DNA from: Forficula auricularia
Lineage: Eukaryota; Arthropoda; Insecta; Dermaptera; Forficulidae
Assembly: GCA_024734495.1 (NCBI GenBank)
Contig: JALMQS010000069.1
Location: 2,492,216 to 2,556,215 of the forward strand
Length of the DNA stretch: 64,000 bases
Direction of reading: 5' to 3'
Shown: positions 22,056-33,099 of the stretch, piece after piece
How positions within the stretch are numbered: the first letter of the stretch is position 1
How the letters are laid out: the number at the start of each line of letters is the position of its first letter
Translations under genes and position numbers: made by a program
The notes under the pieces: generated by a model
Database searches by the model: none
Seen by the model: the letters and a program-made list of their open reading frames with translations, nothing else
What the model was told of the DNA's origin: nothing

Positions 22056-23060
22056 ATATCAGACGAAAAAAGGGTGGGCGGGTCAAAAATGAAAATTCTA
22101 GCCCTTTCGACCAAAACTTAATCAAATTTAAAATAAATATTCTGTGGACCCCCAGAAGGCTAGAAATGCAAAAACAAACCACCCAAAATGGGGGGAGGGT
22201 CAAAAATGAAAATTCTAGCCCTTTCGACCAAAACAACCAAATTTTGTATACATATTCTGTGGACCCCCAGAAGGCTAGAAATGCAAAAACTAACCACCCA
22301 AAATGGGGGGAGGGTCAAAAATGAAAATTCTAGCCCTTTCGACCAAAACAACCAAATTTTGTATACATATTCTGTGGACCCCCAGAAGGCTAGAAATGCA
22401 AAAACTAACCACCCAAAATGGGGAGAGGGTCAAAAATGAAAATTCTAGCCCTTTCGACCAAAACAACCAAATTTTGTATACATATTCTGTGGACCCCCAG
22501 AAGGCTAGAAATGCAAAAACTAATCAAATTTTGTATACATAGTTTGGTCAAGAGAGCTAAAAAATTTATTTTTGACCCCCCTCCATTTCGGGTTGGCTTA
22601 GTTTTTGCATTTCTAGCCTTTTCGGGACCCACAGAGAATATGTATACCACAAATTTGTTTGAGTTTGGGATTTCTAGTCTTCTAGGCGTCCACAGAATAT
22701 GTATACAAAATTTGTTTGAGTTTGGTCAAAAGGGTTAGAAATTTCATTTTTGCCCCCCCCCTTCCCCCCAGAAGGCTAGAAATGCAAAAACTAACTACCC
22801 AAAATGAGGGGGGGGTCAAAAATTATAATTCTAGCCCTTTTCGACCAAATTCAACCAAATTTGGTATACATATTCGGTGTGATCCAAAAAGGCTAGAAAT
22901 GCAAATAACCAAATTTTGTATACATAGTTTGGTCAAAAGAGCTAAAAATTTCATTTTTGACCTCCCCCCCCATTTCGGGTGGTTAGTTTTTGCATTTCTA
23001 GCCTTTTTGGGACTCACAGAATATGTATACAAAATTAGGTTCAGTTTAGACCAGCGATGT
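22056..23060. repeat. 115-bp satellite-like repeat, direct and inverted copies
   Basis: Four regular copies at 22080-22530 contain agccctttcgaccaaaac, tgtggacccccagaaggc and accacccaaaatgggg. Diverged copies follow in both orientations to 23060. The family recurs at 27225-27620, 38860-39890 and 54181-54215. Overlapping frames on both strands are repeat artefacts. Confidence 0.9.
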
Positions 23061-23152
23061 CCAACCCAAATTACTATTCGGGCCAAAATTTAGGAATATA
23101 CAAGGTACTGGGCCGCCACTCACCTGAACAAAAAAATTTCAATTCTAGCGCA

Positions 23153-23470
23153 CACTCAAGGGCGGATCCAGGAATTTTTATGGGGGGGGGTGAATGTATA
23201 TAAGGTGCCCGATTTATATAAGATCTACTTTTTATCTCGGAAGTGTGTCGCGATCGAATTGTCCAAGCGGGGGGCGGGGGGGGGGCAGAGACGCCCCCCC
23301 CACACATATATATATATAGAACTTTATTTTCAATTTTAAAATTTTTTTACAAATTTTTTGCCAGGCACGGGCTTCTATGGGGGGGTGGGCGATTTCCTTT
23401 TTTTGTTATCGGGCCGCACTAAAATCGCAATTGGGCCGCCGCGCAGGTTGGGCATGGCTGGTTTAGACGA
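23153..23470. mobile_element. hAT-like miniature element, diverged copy
   Basis: It starts CAAGGGCGGATCCAGG and contains the same G-run, gtgtgtcgcgatcgaattg and ccaggcacgggc stretches as the intact element at 31829-32246. The right end is lost. The surrounding gggccgc phrases on either side suggest it sits in another old element. Confidence 0.65.
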
Positions 23471-23732
23471 AAGGGCTAGAATTTTCATTTTTTTACTGCC
23501 CACCCCCCTTTTTTTGGTCTGATAATATTTAAAAAACATTAAAAAAATTATATATTTTATGTTCTTTTCAAAAATATATTTAATTTTTTTCCTAGTTAAA
23601 TTTTTTCATTTTTTAGGGATATATAGGTACCTGTTCAAAATGTGGTAGATCTTTATGCCCCCACCCTGTATAATGTTATTCAAAAATATGCAGTTCTTAC
23701 ACACAGAAAAAAAATACTTCTAGCTCAATATT

Positions 23733-23832
23733 NNNNNNNNNNNNNNNNNNNNNNNNNNNNNNNNNNNNNNNNNNNNNNNNNNNNNNNNNNNNNNNNNNNN
23801 NNNNNNNNNNNNNNNNNNNNNNNNNNNNNNNN
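23733..23832. other. Scaffold gap of exactly 100 N
   Basis: A round-number gap usually marks unknown size. It removes the 3' end of the ankyrin exon of gene P. Confidence 0.98.
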
Positions 23833-24508
23833 TGTACTCGTCAAAATATCCTCATTAACTACTATATCCACAATATCTTCATTTTCTACTACAGCCTCTT
23901 TATTCACAAGTTTCTTCTGTTTAATACTCCCCCGCCCATTTCTTAATTTCTCCCCTTTTCCAACATCCTTTTCATTTTCAACAATTCCGGACAAATATTC
24001 GACAACTTCTGGCCTATCTTGCATTCTTATAGCATAATCTACTGGAGTTTTCCCCAATTTATCTTTGTGATTTGTTTGTATACCTCTTTCAACTAAATGT
24101 CTGATAAGATCTAAACTATAAGGTTTTGCCAAAATCGCAAAGTTAAGTGTGTTTATTCCACAAAAAAGTTTACGATGTAAATTTGCTCCGTTCTCTAATA
24201 GTAAAACACATATCTCGTATTTACCACGAATAGCCGCCATTGCTAAAGGTGTTTGTCTAAATTTGTCCAAGGTCTCAGTTTTTGATCCTGCCCTAAGCAA
24301 AAATCGAACTACGTCATAATGTCCATTATAGCAAGCATAATGCAACGGTGTAAACCAATTTGTTCCATTTTCATTACGCTTTTTCTAGTATGCTTTTATT
24401 TTCTCTTACGTAGTATCTGACAGCGTTTAAGTTTCCGGAAGCCGCCGCAGCCCAAATATTATCTGTACCATCTTTATCAGCTTCCAAGTAATCGCGTAAG
24501 CATTCAGC
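23833..24508 (-). CDS. Gene P ankyrin-repeat exon (partial, one frameshift)
   Basis: The acceptor is aatttcag and the exon opens in phase 0 with AECLRDYLEADKDGTDNIW. The ankyrin consensus is clear in TPLHYACYNGHYDVVRFLL, TPLAMAAIRGKYEICVLLL and TPVDYAIRMQDRPEVVEYL, with another repeat between the last two. A charged tail rich in Lys, Glu and Val follows before the gap. The frame breaks at an A-run (T-run 24380-24384 on the plus strand); one base fewer would restore the reading between the first and second repeats. Its opening resembles the exon at 42911 and the exon at 62330. Confidence 0.8.
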
Positions 24509-24554
24509 CTGAAATTAAAAAAATAATATTAATGATTATATATATATATATATA

Positions 24555-25495
24555 CAGAGGGGTCCAAAAAAGTGTATCCACTGTTTAAAAGTCTATAACT
24601 TGCAAACTAATTGATGAAGTTGTCTCATTTTTGGTGAAAGTGTAGCTTAAAGTCCAACTTAAAGTTATTACTGTAGGTGTTCGAAATGGTCACCATTAAC
24701 ACCCACATACAAACGATGCACCCGAACTGCAGCACGAACTACTTACTGCAACGTGTTCAGTTGGATATTTGCTCATGAATGTACGATGGATTCTCGAAGT
24801 TAATCCAATGTGCGTGGCTTTTGTCGATAAACGACGTCCTTTAGTGTTCCCCACAGGTAAAAGTCCAGCGGAGTTAGGTCTGCTGAACGTGGTGGATACT
24901 CCACAGCACCTCTACGGCCCATCCATCTGCCTGGTAGATTTTCGTAGAGATACGCCCTAACACGATTTTGGTAGTGGGCTGGGGCACCATCTTGTTTACT
25001 TTCAAGTAAAATCTTCCGTCTCCATACAAGTCTGGGATGGCAGGTAAAATGGATGTCTGAAGCTTCTGAAGGTACACCTCACCGGTAATTGTGCCATCAA
25101 AGAAGAATGGCCCAATCAAGCCCCGGTAAGACAACCCACACCACACATTTACTCCTGGCAAATTCACGGCTTTGTCTACATGGACGTTTGGATTTTCGGC
25201 GGCCCAGTAGATGCAATTGTGGCGATTTACTGTACCATTGAGTTTGAACTCTGGCTCATCAGACCAGCGCCAGCCATGTTTACTCGAGTAACTAGGTGCA
25301 ACTAAGAACAAAACACTGACTATCTTGCGACTGTCATCTGACAAAACAAAACAACGCAATACAACGCTTATGTGGCGATTGCCGGAACTACAAACTATTA
25401 CACTACCAAAGATGAGACAACTCCGTCAATTACTTTGCAAGTTATGGACTTTGAAACACTGGATACATTTTTTTGGACCACTCTGTATATAAAAT
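24555..25495 (-). mobile_element. Tc1/mariner-superfamily element, internally deleted
   Basis: It is flanked by TA on both sides. The inverted termini, CAGAGGGGTCCAAAAAAG and CAGAGTGGTCCAAAAAAA (read inward), match at 26 of the first 29 positions. The length of 941 bp is too short for a full transposase gene of this type, and the N-terminal DNA-binding part is absent. Confidence 0.9.
24803..25359 (-). pseudogene. Transposase remnant (DDE type)
   Basis: Minus-strand reading gives [36 protein letters not shown] and, after a frame change near 25000, [15 protein letters not shown] and [11 protein letters not shown]. These correspond to the first, second and third acidic-residue regions of an insect transposase family related to Tc1/mariner. 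At least one frameshift and the missing N-terminus make it inactive. Confidence 0.8.
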
Positions 25496-25499
25496 GAAA

Positions 25500-25860
25500 A
25501 AGTATGTATGTATATATGTTTGTATTATCAAAGCGACCTGATTGGCCAGTGCATAGCCAATGACAAAGCGTTAAATTATTAGAACAATTCTGATTTGTCA
25601 GATAGTGATCATCCTTAGCCAATGTGTTAAATAAATCTTTCCTTATTGTTGTATATTCTTTCAATACTTCTAGTATTATTTTAAATTTAAATTATTAAAT
25701 TTGTATGAACGAGACGCTCCCCGCCGGGCTAGCTGACACCCGAGCCAAAGGCCCTGGCGTCAGTTAGTAATAAATATAATAAAGTGGAATCAATGAGATT
25801 GTCCTCTGCTTGATGCGAATTAACATCTATATACTTATTATAATCGGCTTGGGCGACGCC
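25500..25860. other. Repeat remnants
   Basis: The piece agattgtcctctgcttgatg at about 25799 belongs to the foldback family at 36180 and 52993. GC-rich gacgctccccgccgggctagc at 25711 resembles a stretch at 29193. Confidence 0.5.
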
Positions 25861-26765
25861 GCCGAAGTTTTTATTTAAATTCTAAAACCCACTAATAGTA
25901 AATGACAAATAAAATATTTTAAAATTAGGAAATTTAAATTATTATTTTAAAACTCACTAATAGTTCATGACAAATAAAATATATCTATACTAAAAATCGG
26001 CTTGCGTGACGACATCGAAATAATAATTTTTTTTTTATTTTAAACCCAATTAATAGTACATGACAAATAAAATTTATTAAAATTAGGAAATTTAAATTAT
26101 TATTTTAAAACTCACTAATAGTTCATGACAAATAAAATATATCTATACTAAAAATCAGCTTGCGTGACGACATCGAAATAATAATTTTTTTTTTATTTTA
26201 AACCCAATTAATAGTACATGACAAATAAAATTTATTAAAATTAGGAAATTTAAATTATTATTTTAAGACTCACTAATAGTTCATGACAAATAAAATATAT
26301 CTATACTAAAAATCGGCTTGCGTGACGACATCGAAATAACTTTTTTTTTTTATTTTAAACCCAATTAATAGTACATGACAAATAAAATTTATTAAAATTA
26401 GGAAATTTAAATTATTATCTTAAGACTCACTAATAGTTCATGACAAATAAAATATATCTATACTAAAAATCGGCTTGCGTGACGACATCGAAATAATATA
26501 TTTTTTTTATTATTTTAAACCCAATTAATAGTACATGACAAATAAAATTTATTAAAATTAGGAAATTTAAATTATTATTTTAAAACTCACTAATAGTTCA
26601 TGACAAATAAAATATATCTATACTAAAAATCGGCTTGCGTGACGACATCGAAATAATTTTTTTTTTTTTATTTTAAACCCAATTAATAGTACATGACAAA
26701 TAAAATTTATTAAAAATAGGAAATTTAAATTACTATTTTAAAACCTATTTTACAAATAAAATCTA
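25861..26765. repeat. Tandem array, about 158-bp unit, five to six copies
   Basis: The phrase aaaatcggcttgcgtgacga recurs at about 25995, 26152, 26310, 26469 and 26628. Units also carry tcactaatagttcatgaca and caattaatagtacatgac. The unit shares its cggcttgcgtgacgac segment with the candidate Helitron ends at 26770 and 41858. Confidence 0.9.
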
Positions 26766-26769
26766 TCAA

Positions 26770-26893
26770 GTTATCTATACTTAATAAAATAATCGGCTTG
26801 CTCGACGACGCTGGCTGGATTTTTATAATTTTAAAATCCCTGGCCTAGGCGCCTGCAATGCAAGATGGCCGTCAAAGGCGGGCTTCGCAGCTG
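26770..26893 (+). mobile_element. Small Helitron-like element (candidate)
   Basis: It begins near tctatacttaataaaataa and ends gcgggcttcgcagctggt, where CTGG fits the CTRR terminus of Helitrons preceded by a GC-rich hairpin. A relative lies inverted at 41858-41985. The assignment rests on ends only. Confidence 0.4.
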
Positions 26894-27224
26894 GTATACA
26901 TATATCAGGTGAGTTTTTTTTATCTTGAGACAGTCTTATAACTAAAAAACAGTGCATTATGTGAAAAAATGTTTCAAATAAAAGTTTATTTATATCAGGG
27001 GGAAACTAAACTACGCTATTGTTTGTCGGCCTAGAACAAGATTTCAAGGGTATTTCGGGGTAAACTTCTGTTTTTAAATCGAAACGTATATGTTTCTGTA
27101 CATATTCTTAATCTACAAAAAAATAAGCTGACGTGTTCTGATGTGGCCATCACTTGACTTTTCCATACACCCTGGCCCCTTACTTATATTTAATATTTAA
27201 TGAAAATTATTATTAATCATATAG

Positions 27225-27620
27225 GGTAGGGGGGTTAGTTTTTGCATTTTTAGACTTCTGGTCCCACTGATTACGTATACAAAATTTGGTTGAGTTTGGT
27301 ACAAGGGCCTAAATTTTTATTTTTTGACCCTACACCTCCCCCCCTTCATTTTGGGCGGTTAGTTTTTACATTTTTAGACTTCTGAGGGTCCACTGATTAT
27401 GTATACAAAATTTGGTTGAGTTTGGTACAGGGGCTTAAATTTTTATTTTTTGACCCTCCCCCCTTCATTTTGGGCGGTTATTTTTTACATTTTTAGACTT
27501 CTGAGGGTCCACTGATTATGTATACAAAATTTGGTTGAGTTTGCAGAAATGGCCTAGATTTTTAATTTTTACCCCCCCCCTCCCCCCTCCATCCCCTTAA
27601 TTTTGGGTCGATATAAACCA
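27225..27620. repeat. 115-bp repeat family, three copies
   Basis: Copies read tacaaaatttggttgagttt, ttttagacttctgagggtcc and ttcattttgggcggttagtt; inserted in the transposon. Confidence 0.8.
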
Positions 27621-28099
27621 AAAACTAATCAGTTCTTAATCTTAATGGACCAAAACTACGTGTTACACTAGTTTTTGAGCTAGCTTTTCCACAAAAATTT
27701 GGTAACAGACATTTTGACAAAACAATTATTATCTCTAAAAATATAAATTTTTCGATGTTCACTTATTAGGAGTAGACCGAAATGCCATGGTTTCGCTCAA
27801 TTTTTTTAATCAAATAATAGTTTAAGCTGTTTTTGAGATATTTTGAAAAAAGAAGCAAAAAAAAACACTTTTTTCATTCACGATTACAATACTTGACCAT
27901 ACCCTGTAAGGTAAAGTAAAAAACTGCACAACTTTTATTAGAACTATTTTTTTATACGGCATCAAATAAAAAAAAAATTAAATCAATTAGATCTCAAACA
28001 AATTTAATAATTATTTTTAACAATCATTCAACTTAATTATCAAATAATTAATCATAAAATATTTAATTATTAAGTAAATAATTTAATAATTTTGCAACA

Positions 28100-28361
28100 T
28101 GGTTCTGTGACATTCCAGGGTCTTCTGGAGGAATTTCAGTTCCAATTTCGTTATTTTGGCCTGTTTCAGTTTTTCGTAGCCTATACATTTCGTGATTTTT
28201 TTTAAATAGATTTACTACACGATAAAATGAAGCTAATGAGGGTGCATTCCTATCAGGAAAACGCTTGGCATCTATTTCAATGGCAGCCCCATAACACTTC
28301 TTCCATATTCACCATAAATTAAGACCATTTCAATTCTTTCTTCAACAAAAAAATGCTCCAT
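28100..28361 (-). pseudogene. Transposase N-terminal fragment (DUF4817-like helix-turn-helix)
   Basis: The ATG at 28361 opens MEHFFVEERIEMVLIYGEYG; after a one-base shift the reading continues DAKRFPDRNAPSLASFYRVV. This resembles the N-terminal DNA-binding region found in insect transposases of the DUF4817 kind. No catalytic domain follows. Confidence 0.6.
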
Positions 28362-29884
28362 TTTTATTATGGTAATACAATATAACTATCTACTGCATTG
28401 ACACGAGAAATAAACTTTTTTAAAACTCAAGAATACTATATATATTTGTCTAGATTAATTTGCCCCAACGCTGACGTAATGCTGCCGTCAGGGAGCGCTG
28501 ATGCCGTCTTTGCGGCAAATTTGAAATATAATTGTAATTGAAACTCGAATTTTGGAATGAAAGACTCCAATTGATTTTAAATTAAGAAACATTAAATTTA
28601 TTGATAATTATTCCCCCCCCCTCACCACTCAAAAATTAAATATTCAATTCGCTTTTCTTTGCGCACAGAAAAAGAAATTAATCACATCTTATTTGATTTA
28701 TATTTTATATATTATTTGTTTATTTTTTAAAAATTTGCCACTTTTTTATAATTTATTAAAAATCTAAATTTTGTTATTCTTATTTTTTGATTTTTACAAA
28801 ATTGAACGACTTAAGACACGCATGCCCGAGTTTCTCATGGCAATACTGGAGGGAGCAGCCTGTCATACAAACAACACCTCATTGATCTCTTTTAAATATT
28901 TGGAGCCTTATATCGATTATCGATCCCAAATTTAAAAAAAATGATATAATATAATTCTCCTCCTCACACGATCCCACTTATTTAAATAAATCTACATATT
29001 TCCACACAAAAAATATCACAATGCTGTAGATTATAGAAAAAAATACTACCAGATTCATATCTAGAGCCTCATTTCTGTAGCTGTGTCAGGACGAAAATGA
29101 GGTGAAACTTTTAAGAGACTATGTATTTTCGGGAGTTTACAGGTATACATTTGGAATGTGGTTTTTTAAGAGGAATAAAATTTTTGGACCGAGACGCTGC
29201 CCGCCAGGGCACCAGCTCCGGAGGGCCGAGCTTCGAGGGCGTGCCAAAGGCACGCACGAAAAGCTCGTTTTAAATAGTGCTAATAAGTAGAAAATAATCT
29301 CTTAAATCTGTCTATAACGAAGTTTTAATATCATTACAAACATTTATTTTCATTGTTGTTACTTTTCAATTTAATAATTATTTATTTAATAATTAAATAT
29401 TTAATCATTATTATTTGATAATTAAATTGAATGATTGTTAAAAATAATTATTAGAATTTTTTGTGAGATCTAATTGATTCATGTATTTTGTTTATTTGAT
29501 GTCGTATAAAAAAATAGTTTTCATAAAAGTTATTCAGTTTGTTTTCTAGACTAAGAATATGTACAGAAACATATAGCTTTCTCTTTAAAAAACAGAACTT
29601 GAACTCGAAATACCCTTTGAAATCTTGATCTAGGTCGACTAACAATATCGTAGTTTAGTTTCCCCTTGGTAAGAAATAATCTTTTATTTGAAACTTTATT
29701 TCATATAATACACTGTTTTTGAGTTATAAGAATGTCTCAAGATAAAAAAACTCACCCGGTATATATTCAATTAATTCATAATTAATAAAATATTATATGC
29801 ACAATATTTCATAAATGTGGATCAAAATTCCACAACAAAATTCTATCCAGTTAGATAGACGACCCCCCCCCCCCAGATAAATAA

Positions 29885-29940
29885 AAGTATAAATTAAACA
29901 TACCTACTTGATTGTAGAGATCGTCTAATTCATTTTTCAA
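29885..29940 (-). pseudogene. Truncated duplicate of a gene P exon
   Basis: The last ten or so codons of the exon at 31024-31086 (ending ELDDLYNQ) and its donor side recur here, with a small insertion next to the donor, and are cut off by transposon sequence. Confidence 0.6.
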
Positions 29941-30881
29941 TTAGATCTCAAAAAAATTCTAATAATTATTTTTAACAATCATTCAACTTAATTATCAAAT
30001 AATGATGATTAAATATTTAATTATTAAATAAATAATTTAAAAATAATTAATAATTTTTCTGGAGGAATTAGAGTTCCATAATTTCGTTATTTTGGCCTGT
30101 TTCAGTTTCTTCGTAGCCATTACATATTCTAATTATTTTTTTTTTGTTTTTTTTTTTAAACAGATTTTACAACACAATAAAATGAAGCTTGCGAGGGTGC
30201 TAGGTATTCCTGTCAGGAAAACGCTCGGCATTCATTTCATTGGCGCCTCATAACACTTCTTCCACATTCACCATAAATTAAGACCATTTCAATTCTGTCT
30301 TCAACAAGAAATGCTCCATTTTTATTATGGTAATACAATACTACTGGATTGACACGAGAAATAAACTTTTTTAAACTCAAGAATTTTAACTAGTTCTATT
30401 AAGTAGAAAATAATCTCTTAAATCCTGTAATATAATGAAGATTTAAGATCATTAAAAACACTTATTTTCATTGTTGTGACATTTCGATTTAATATAATAA
30501 TTTAATTAATAATTAATTATTTATTCATTATTATTTGATAATTAAGTTGAATGATTGTTAAAAATAATTACTTATTAAGATTTTTTTGAGATCTAATTGA
30601 TTTAATATTTTGTTTATTTGATGTCGTATAGAAAAATAGTTCGAATGAAAATTGTTCAGTTTTTGTTTTAGATTCAGAATATGTACAGAAACATATAGAT
30701 TTCTATTTAAAAAACAGAACTTGACCTCGAAATACCCTTGAAAGCTTGATCTACGTCGACAAACAATAGCGTAGTTTAGTTTCCCCCTTGATATAAATAA
30801 ACTTTTATTTGAAACTTTTTTTCATATAATACATTGTTTTTGAGTTATAAGACTGTCTCAAGATAAAATAAACTCACCCGG
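29940..30881 (-). mobile_element. Long-TIR DNA transposon, copy 2 (one end truncated)
   Basis: The right end reads aactcacccg|g with the same TATCTTGAGACAG-type terminal repeat inverted. The left terminal repeat is absent. A transposase N-terminal fragment lies inside at about 30060-30319, starting from an ATG at 30319. Confidence 0.75.
30060..30319 (-). pseudogene. Transposase N-terminal fragment, second copy
   Basis: The reading MEHFL..., then the RFPDR/ASF region, parallels the fragment at 28100-28361, with more frame breaks. Confidence 0.5.
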
Positions 30882-31023
30882 TTTATATTAAATTAATTCA
30901 TATAATTGATAAAATATTATTTGTATCAAATTCCATAAATGTGGATCAAAATCCCACAACAAAATTCTACCCAGTTAGATAGACCCCCCCCCCCAGATAA
31001 ATAAAAGTATAAATTAAACATAC

Positions 31024-31086
31024 CTGATTGTAGAGATCGTCTAATTCATTTTTGAACCATTTGCTTTTTTCTAGTCTTGCATTTTG
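31024..31086 (-). CDS. Gene P micro-exon (QNARLEKSK type)
   Basis: Acceptor gcaaaatg preceded by ttag, donor CAG|gtatgt, 21 codons in phase 0: it begins QNARLEKSKWF and ends DDLYNQ. The plus-strand duplicate at 60896 differs by one residue (S for L). Together with the preceding exon it is likely helical. Confidence 0.65.
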
Positions 31087-31173
31087 CTAATAAATAAATA
31101 AATAAATATTAGAATTGAATAACAAACAAATGTTGCTCTTAATAAATAAATAAATAAATAAATAGATACGTAC

Positions 31174-31260
31174 TCTTTCAATAATACCTGACATTTTTTG
31201 ATTTGATTCTTTCAACATTCCATCTACATATGTCATATTTCTTTTAATCTTCAGGATTTC
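31174..31260 (-). CDS. Gene P micro-exon (EILKIK type)
   Basis: Acceptor aattgtag, donor AGA|gtacgt, 29 codons in phase 0: starts EILKIKRNMTYVDGMLKESN and ends MSGIIER. The duplicate at 60721 has one extra C that breaks the phase-0 frame. Confidence 0.65.
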
Positions 31261-31332
31261 CTACAATTAAAAAAATACAAACATATTATTATTAAAATAT
31301 AACGCGATTTTATTTATATTATTTTAATTTAT

Positions 31333-31390
31333 TCATTGTTTATTAATTATTAACTAATAAGAGAATCGATTATTAGAAAATAATTAAATA
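31333..31390 (-). repeat. Intronic CGAT hairpin block
   Basis: Core at 31367, 107 nt upstream of the minus-strand exon start at 31260. Confidence 0.7.
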
Positions 31391-31439
31391 TTGTCGGATT
31401 CAAATTTCATTTTATATTTATACAAAAACCAGGGGCTTC

Positions 31440-31800
31440 GTGAAAAGTACTCCCCCCCCCCCCCCCAAAGTACATTATATTTTATTCACTTCTAAATTAG
31501 AAGAGGTTTTTATTAAGTACCTTTTGTTAAAATTATTAACTTTACGGTTTTTATTTTTAGCATAATAATGCTAATTACCTGTGGAACACCTAGCAATGCT
31601 CGGTAATTTTTGCTTCGAATAAAAATCGACATTTTTACCTGAATTTAAAATTAAAAATAATATTAATATATTGCTTTTTTTGGAAGTTAAAAACAATATA
31701 TTAATATTATTTTTAATTTTAAATTCAGGTAAAAAGGTCGATTTTTATTCGCAGACAAAATAAGTATAATACAGTTGATATAAAATTTAATTTATATTTT
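31440..31800. repeat. Duplicated intron DNA with a candidate Helitron hairpin and a foldback
   Basis: 31262-31620 matches 60375-60720 in inverse orientation. A minus-strand ccgagcattgctagg hairpin lies at about 31590. From 31640 to 31745 a palindrome folds around ttttttggaag. Confidence 0.65.
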
Positions 31801-31828
31801 GACCAATATTTACTTACACCCGCTATGG

Positions 31829-32246
31829 CAAGGGCAGATCCAGGAATTTTTATGGGGGGAGGGGGGGGGGAGAATGTATATAAGGTGCCCGATGTATATA
31901 AGATCTACTTTTTATCTCGAAAGTGTGTCGCGATCGAATTGTCCAAGCGGGTGGGGAGGGGGAGGGGAGGGGGGTCAGAAGCGCCGCCCCCCCACACACA
32001 CATATAGAACTTTATTTTCAATTTTAAAATTTAAAAAAAAAAATGTTTTTTTTTAATTTTTACAAATTTCATATCTCATATTTTAAGTTAATTAAAATAA
32101 AAAAAAAAATTAAAAAATTGTTATAAATTCCCTGTCGATTTGGCCGCCGTTTTTTGTCCTCTGCATGCGACGCACGTGTTGCACTCCCGCCAGGCACGGG
32201 CCTGTATGGGGGGCGGTCGCCCCTCCCCCTCGTGGATCCGCCCTTG
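31829..32246. mobile_element. hAT-like miniature element with intact ends
   Basis: Perfect 8-bp target duplication CGCTATGG at 31821-31828 and 32247-32254. Terminal inverted repeats are CAAGGGCAGATCC and GGATCCGCCCTTG. The 418-bp body has long G-runs and no transposase. An 8-bp duplication fits the hAT superfamily. The tandem array at 1-919 is related to its interior. Confidence 0.9.
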
Positions 32247-32365
32247 CGCTATGGCCATCATCAAGACGTATCACTGGGCACAAAGTTTTGAATATAATTG
32301 CAATTATTCAAAATAATTTAATTAAATTAGCGAACGAAGAAAAGATTTTTGTATTATAGACAAAA

Positions 32366-32464
32366 GGATCAGCCAGGATTCGAACTTGGGATCATTGCAT
32401 AGGTATGTACTGCAATGCTTTGTCATAAGAGGTTTACCTCCTATATCCACTAAGCTACTGATCC
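32366..32464 (-). tRNA. tRNA-like sequence, probably a pseudogene or SINE-type module
   Basis: The ends GGATCAG and CTGATCC form a perfect 7-pair acceptor stem. TAGCTTAGTGGA fits the pol III A box and AGTTCGAATCC the B box, with a T stem pairing at four of five positions. At 99 nt it is too long: the middle holds two hairpins (TAGGAGG..CCTCTTA and CATTGCA..TGCAATG) and no regular anticodon arm. It lies within a larger inverted repeat at about 32285-32760. Confidence 0.5.
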
Positions 32465-32836
32465 CTGAACCCAAACTAATACCAAATGTCTATATGAATT
32501 ATGGAATTTCTTTAATCTCTTGCGTGTTCATTTTTATCAGCTCTCTAGTGGTTTGACTATATTTTTAATCTATTCTCAAACGGCTCCCAATCTTTCTTCG
32601 TTCGCTAATTTAATTTAATTAATAATTGTCTTATGATGAGGCCTCATTGTGATTGCGTCCCGGGGCAAAGAAAAAATTATTTTCTACCCTAGGGTTTGTG
32701 ATTGATTGGGAGGCGTTTGAGAATAGATTAAAAATATAATTTATTTGAATGATTAATGTAAAGATTTAAGCATCTTTTTTGAGTTTCTTTTTTTGAAAAA
32801 AGATTGAATTTTTCAAAAATCAACCCAATTATATAA

Positions 32837-33085
32837 TATTGAAAAATGAATTTATTTTTATTTAGGAAACAAATCAAAGATTTTAGTAGAAATATTTTTA
32901 CATTGCATATCAGAGGTTTCGTTCCTTGGGAATCGAACCCAAGCGCTAACTACGCTTGCTGGGCTGTTAGCGCTTGGGTTCGATTCCCAAGGGGACGAAA
33001 CCCTCTGATATGCAATGTAAAAATATTTCTACTAAAATCTTTGATTTGTTTCCTAAATAAAAATAAATTTACTTTTCAATAATTT
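32837..33085. mobile_element. Foldback element with paired tRNA T-arm-like motifs, copy 1
   Basis: Arms of about 115 bases meet near 32955. Each arm holds TTGGGTTCGATTCCCAAG or its complement, close to a tRNA T arm with pol III B box. The outer part (ttttagtagaaatattttta) resembles the elements at 44923 and 46211. Confidence 0.75.
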
Positions 33086-33099
33086 ATTTGTTTTATTTT

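Larger units (their letters stand above)
26905..29759 (-). mobile_element. Long-TIR DNA transposon, copy 1, with nested insertions
   Basis: Left end TCAGGTGAG and right end CTCACCCGG, each followed inward by the shared TATCTTGAGACAGTCTTATA sequence, with TA at both flanks. Terminal repeats extend more than 200 bases. It holds a transposase N-terminal fragment and is interrupted by 115-bp repeat copies at 27225-27620. Confidence 0.8.

Noticed and set aside
22040..22740. Overlapping frames on both strands with repeated peptides
   Set aside because: By-products of the 115-bp tandem repeat; frames occur equally on both strands.
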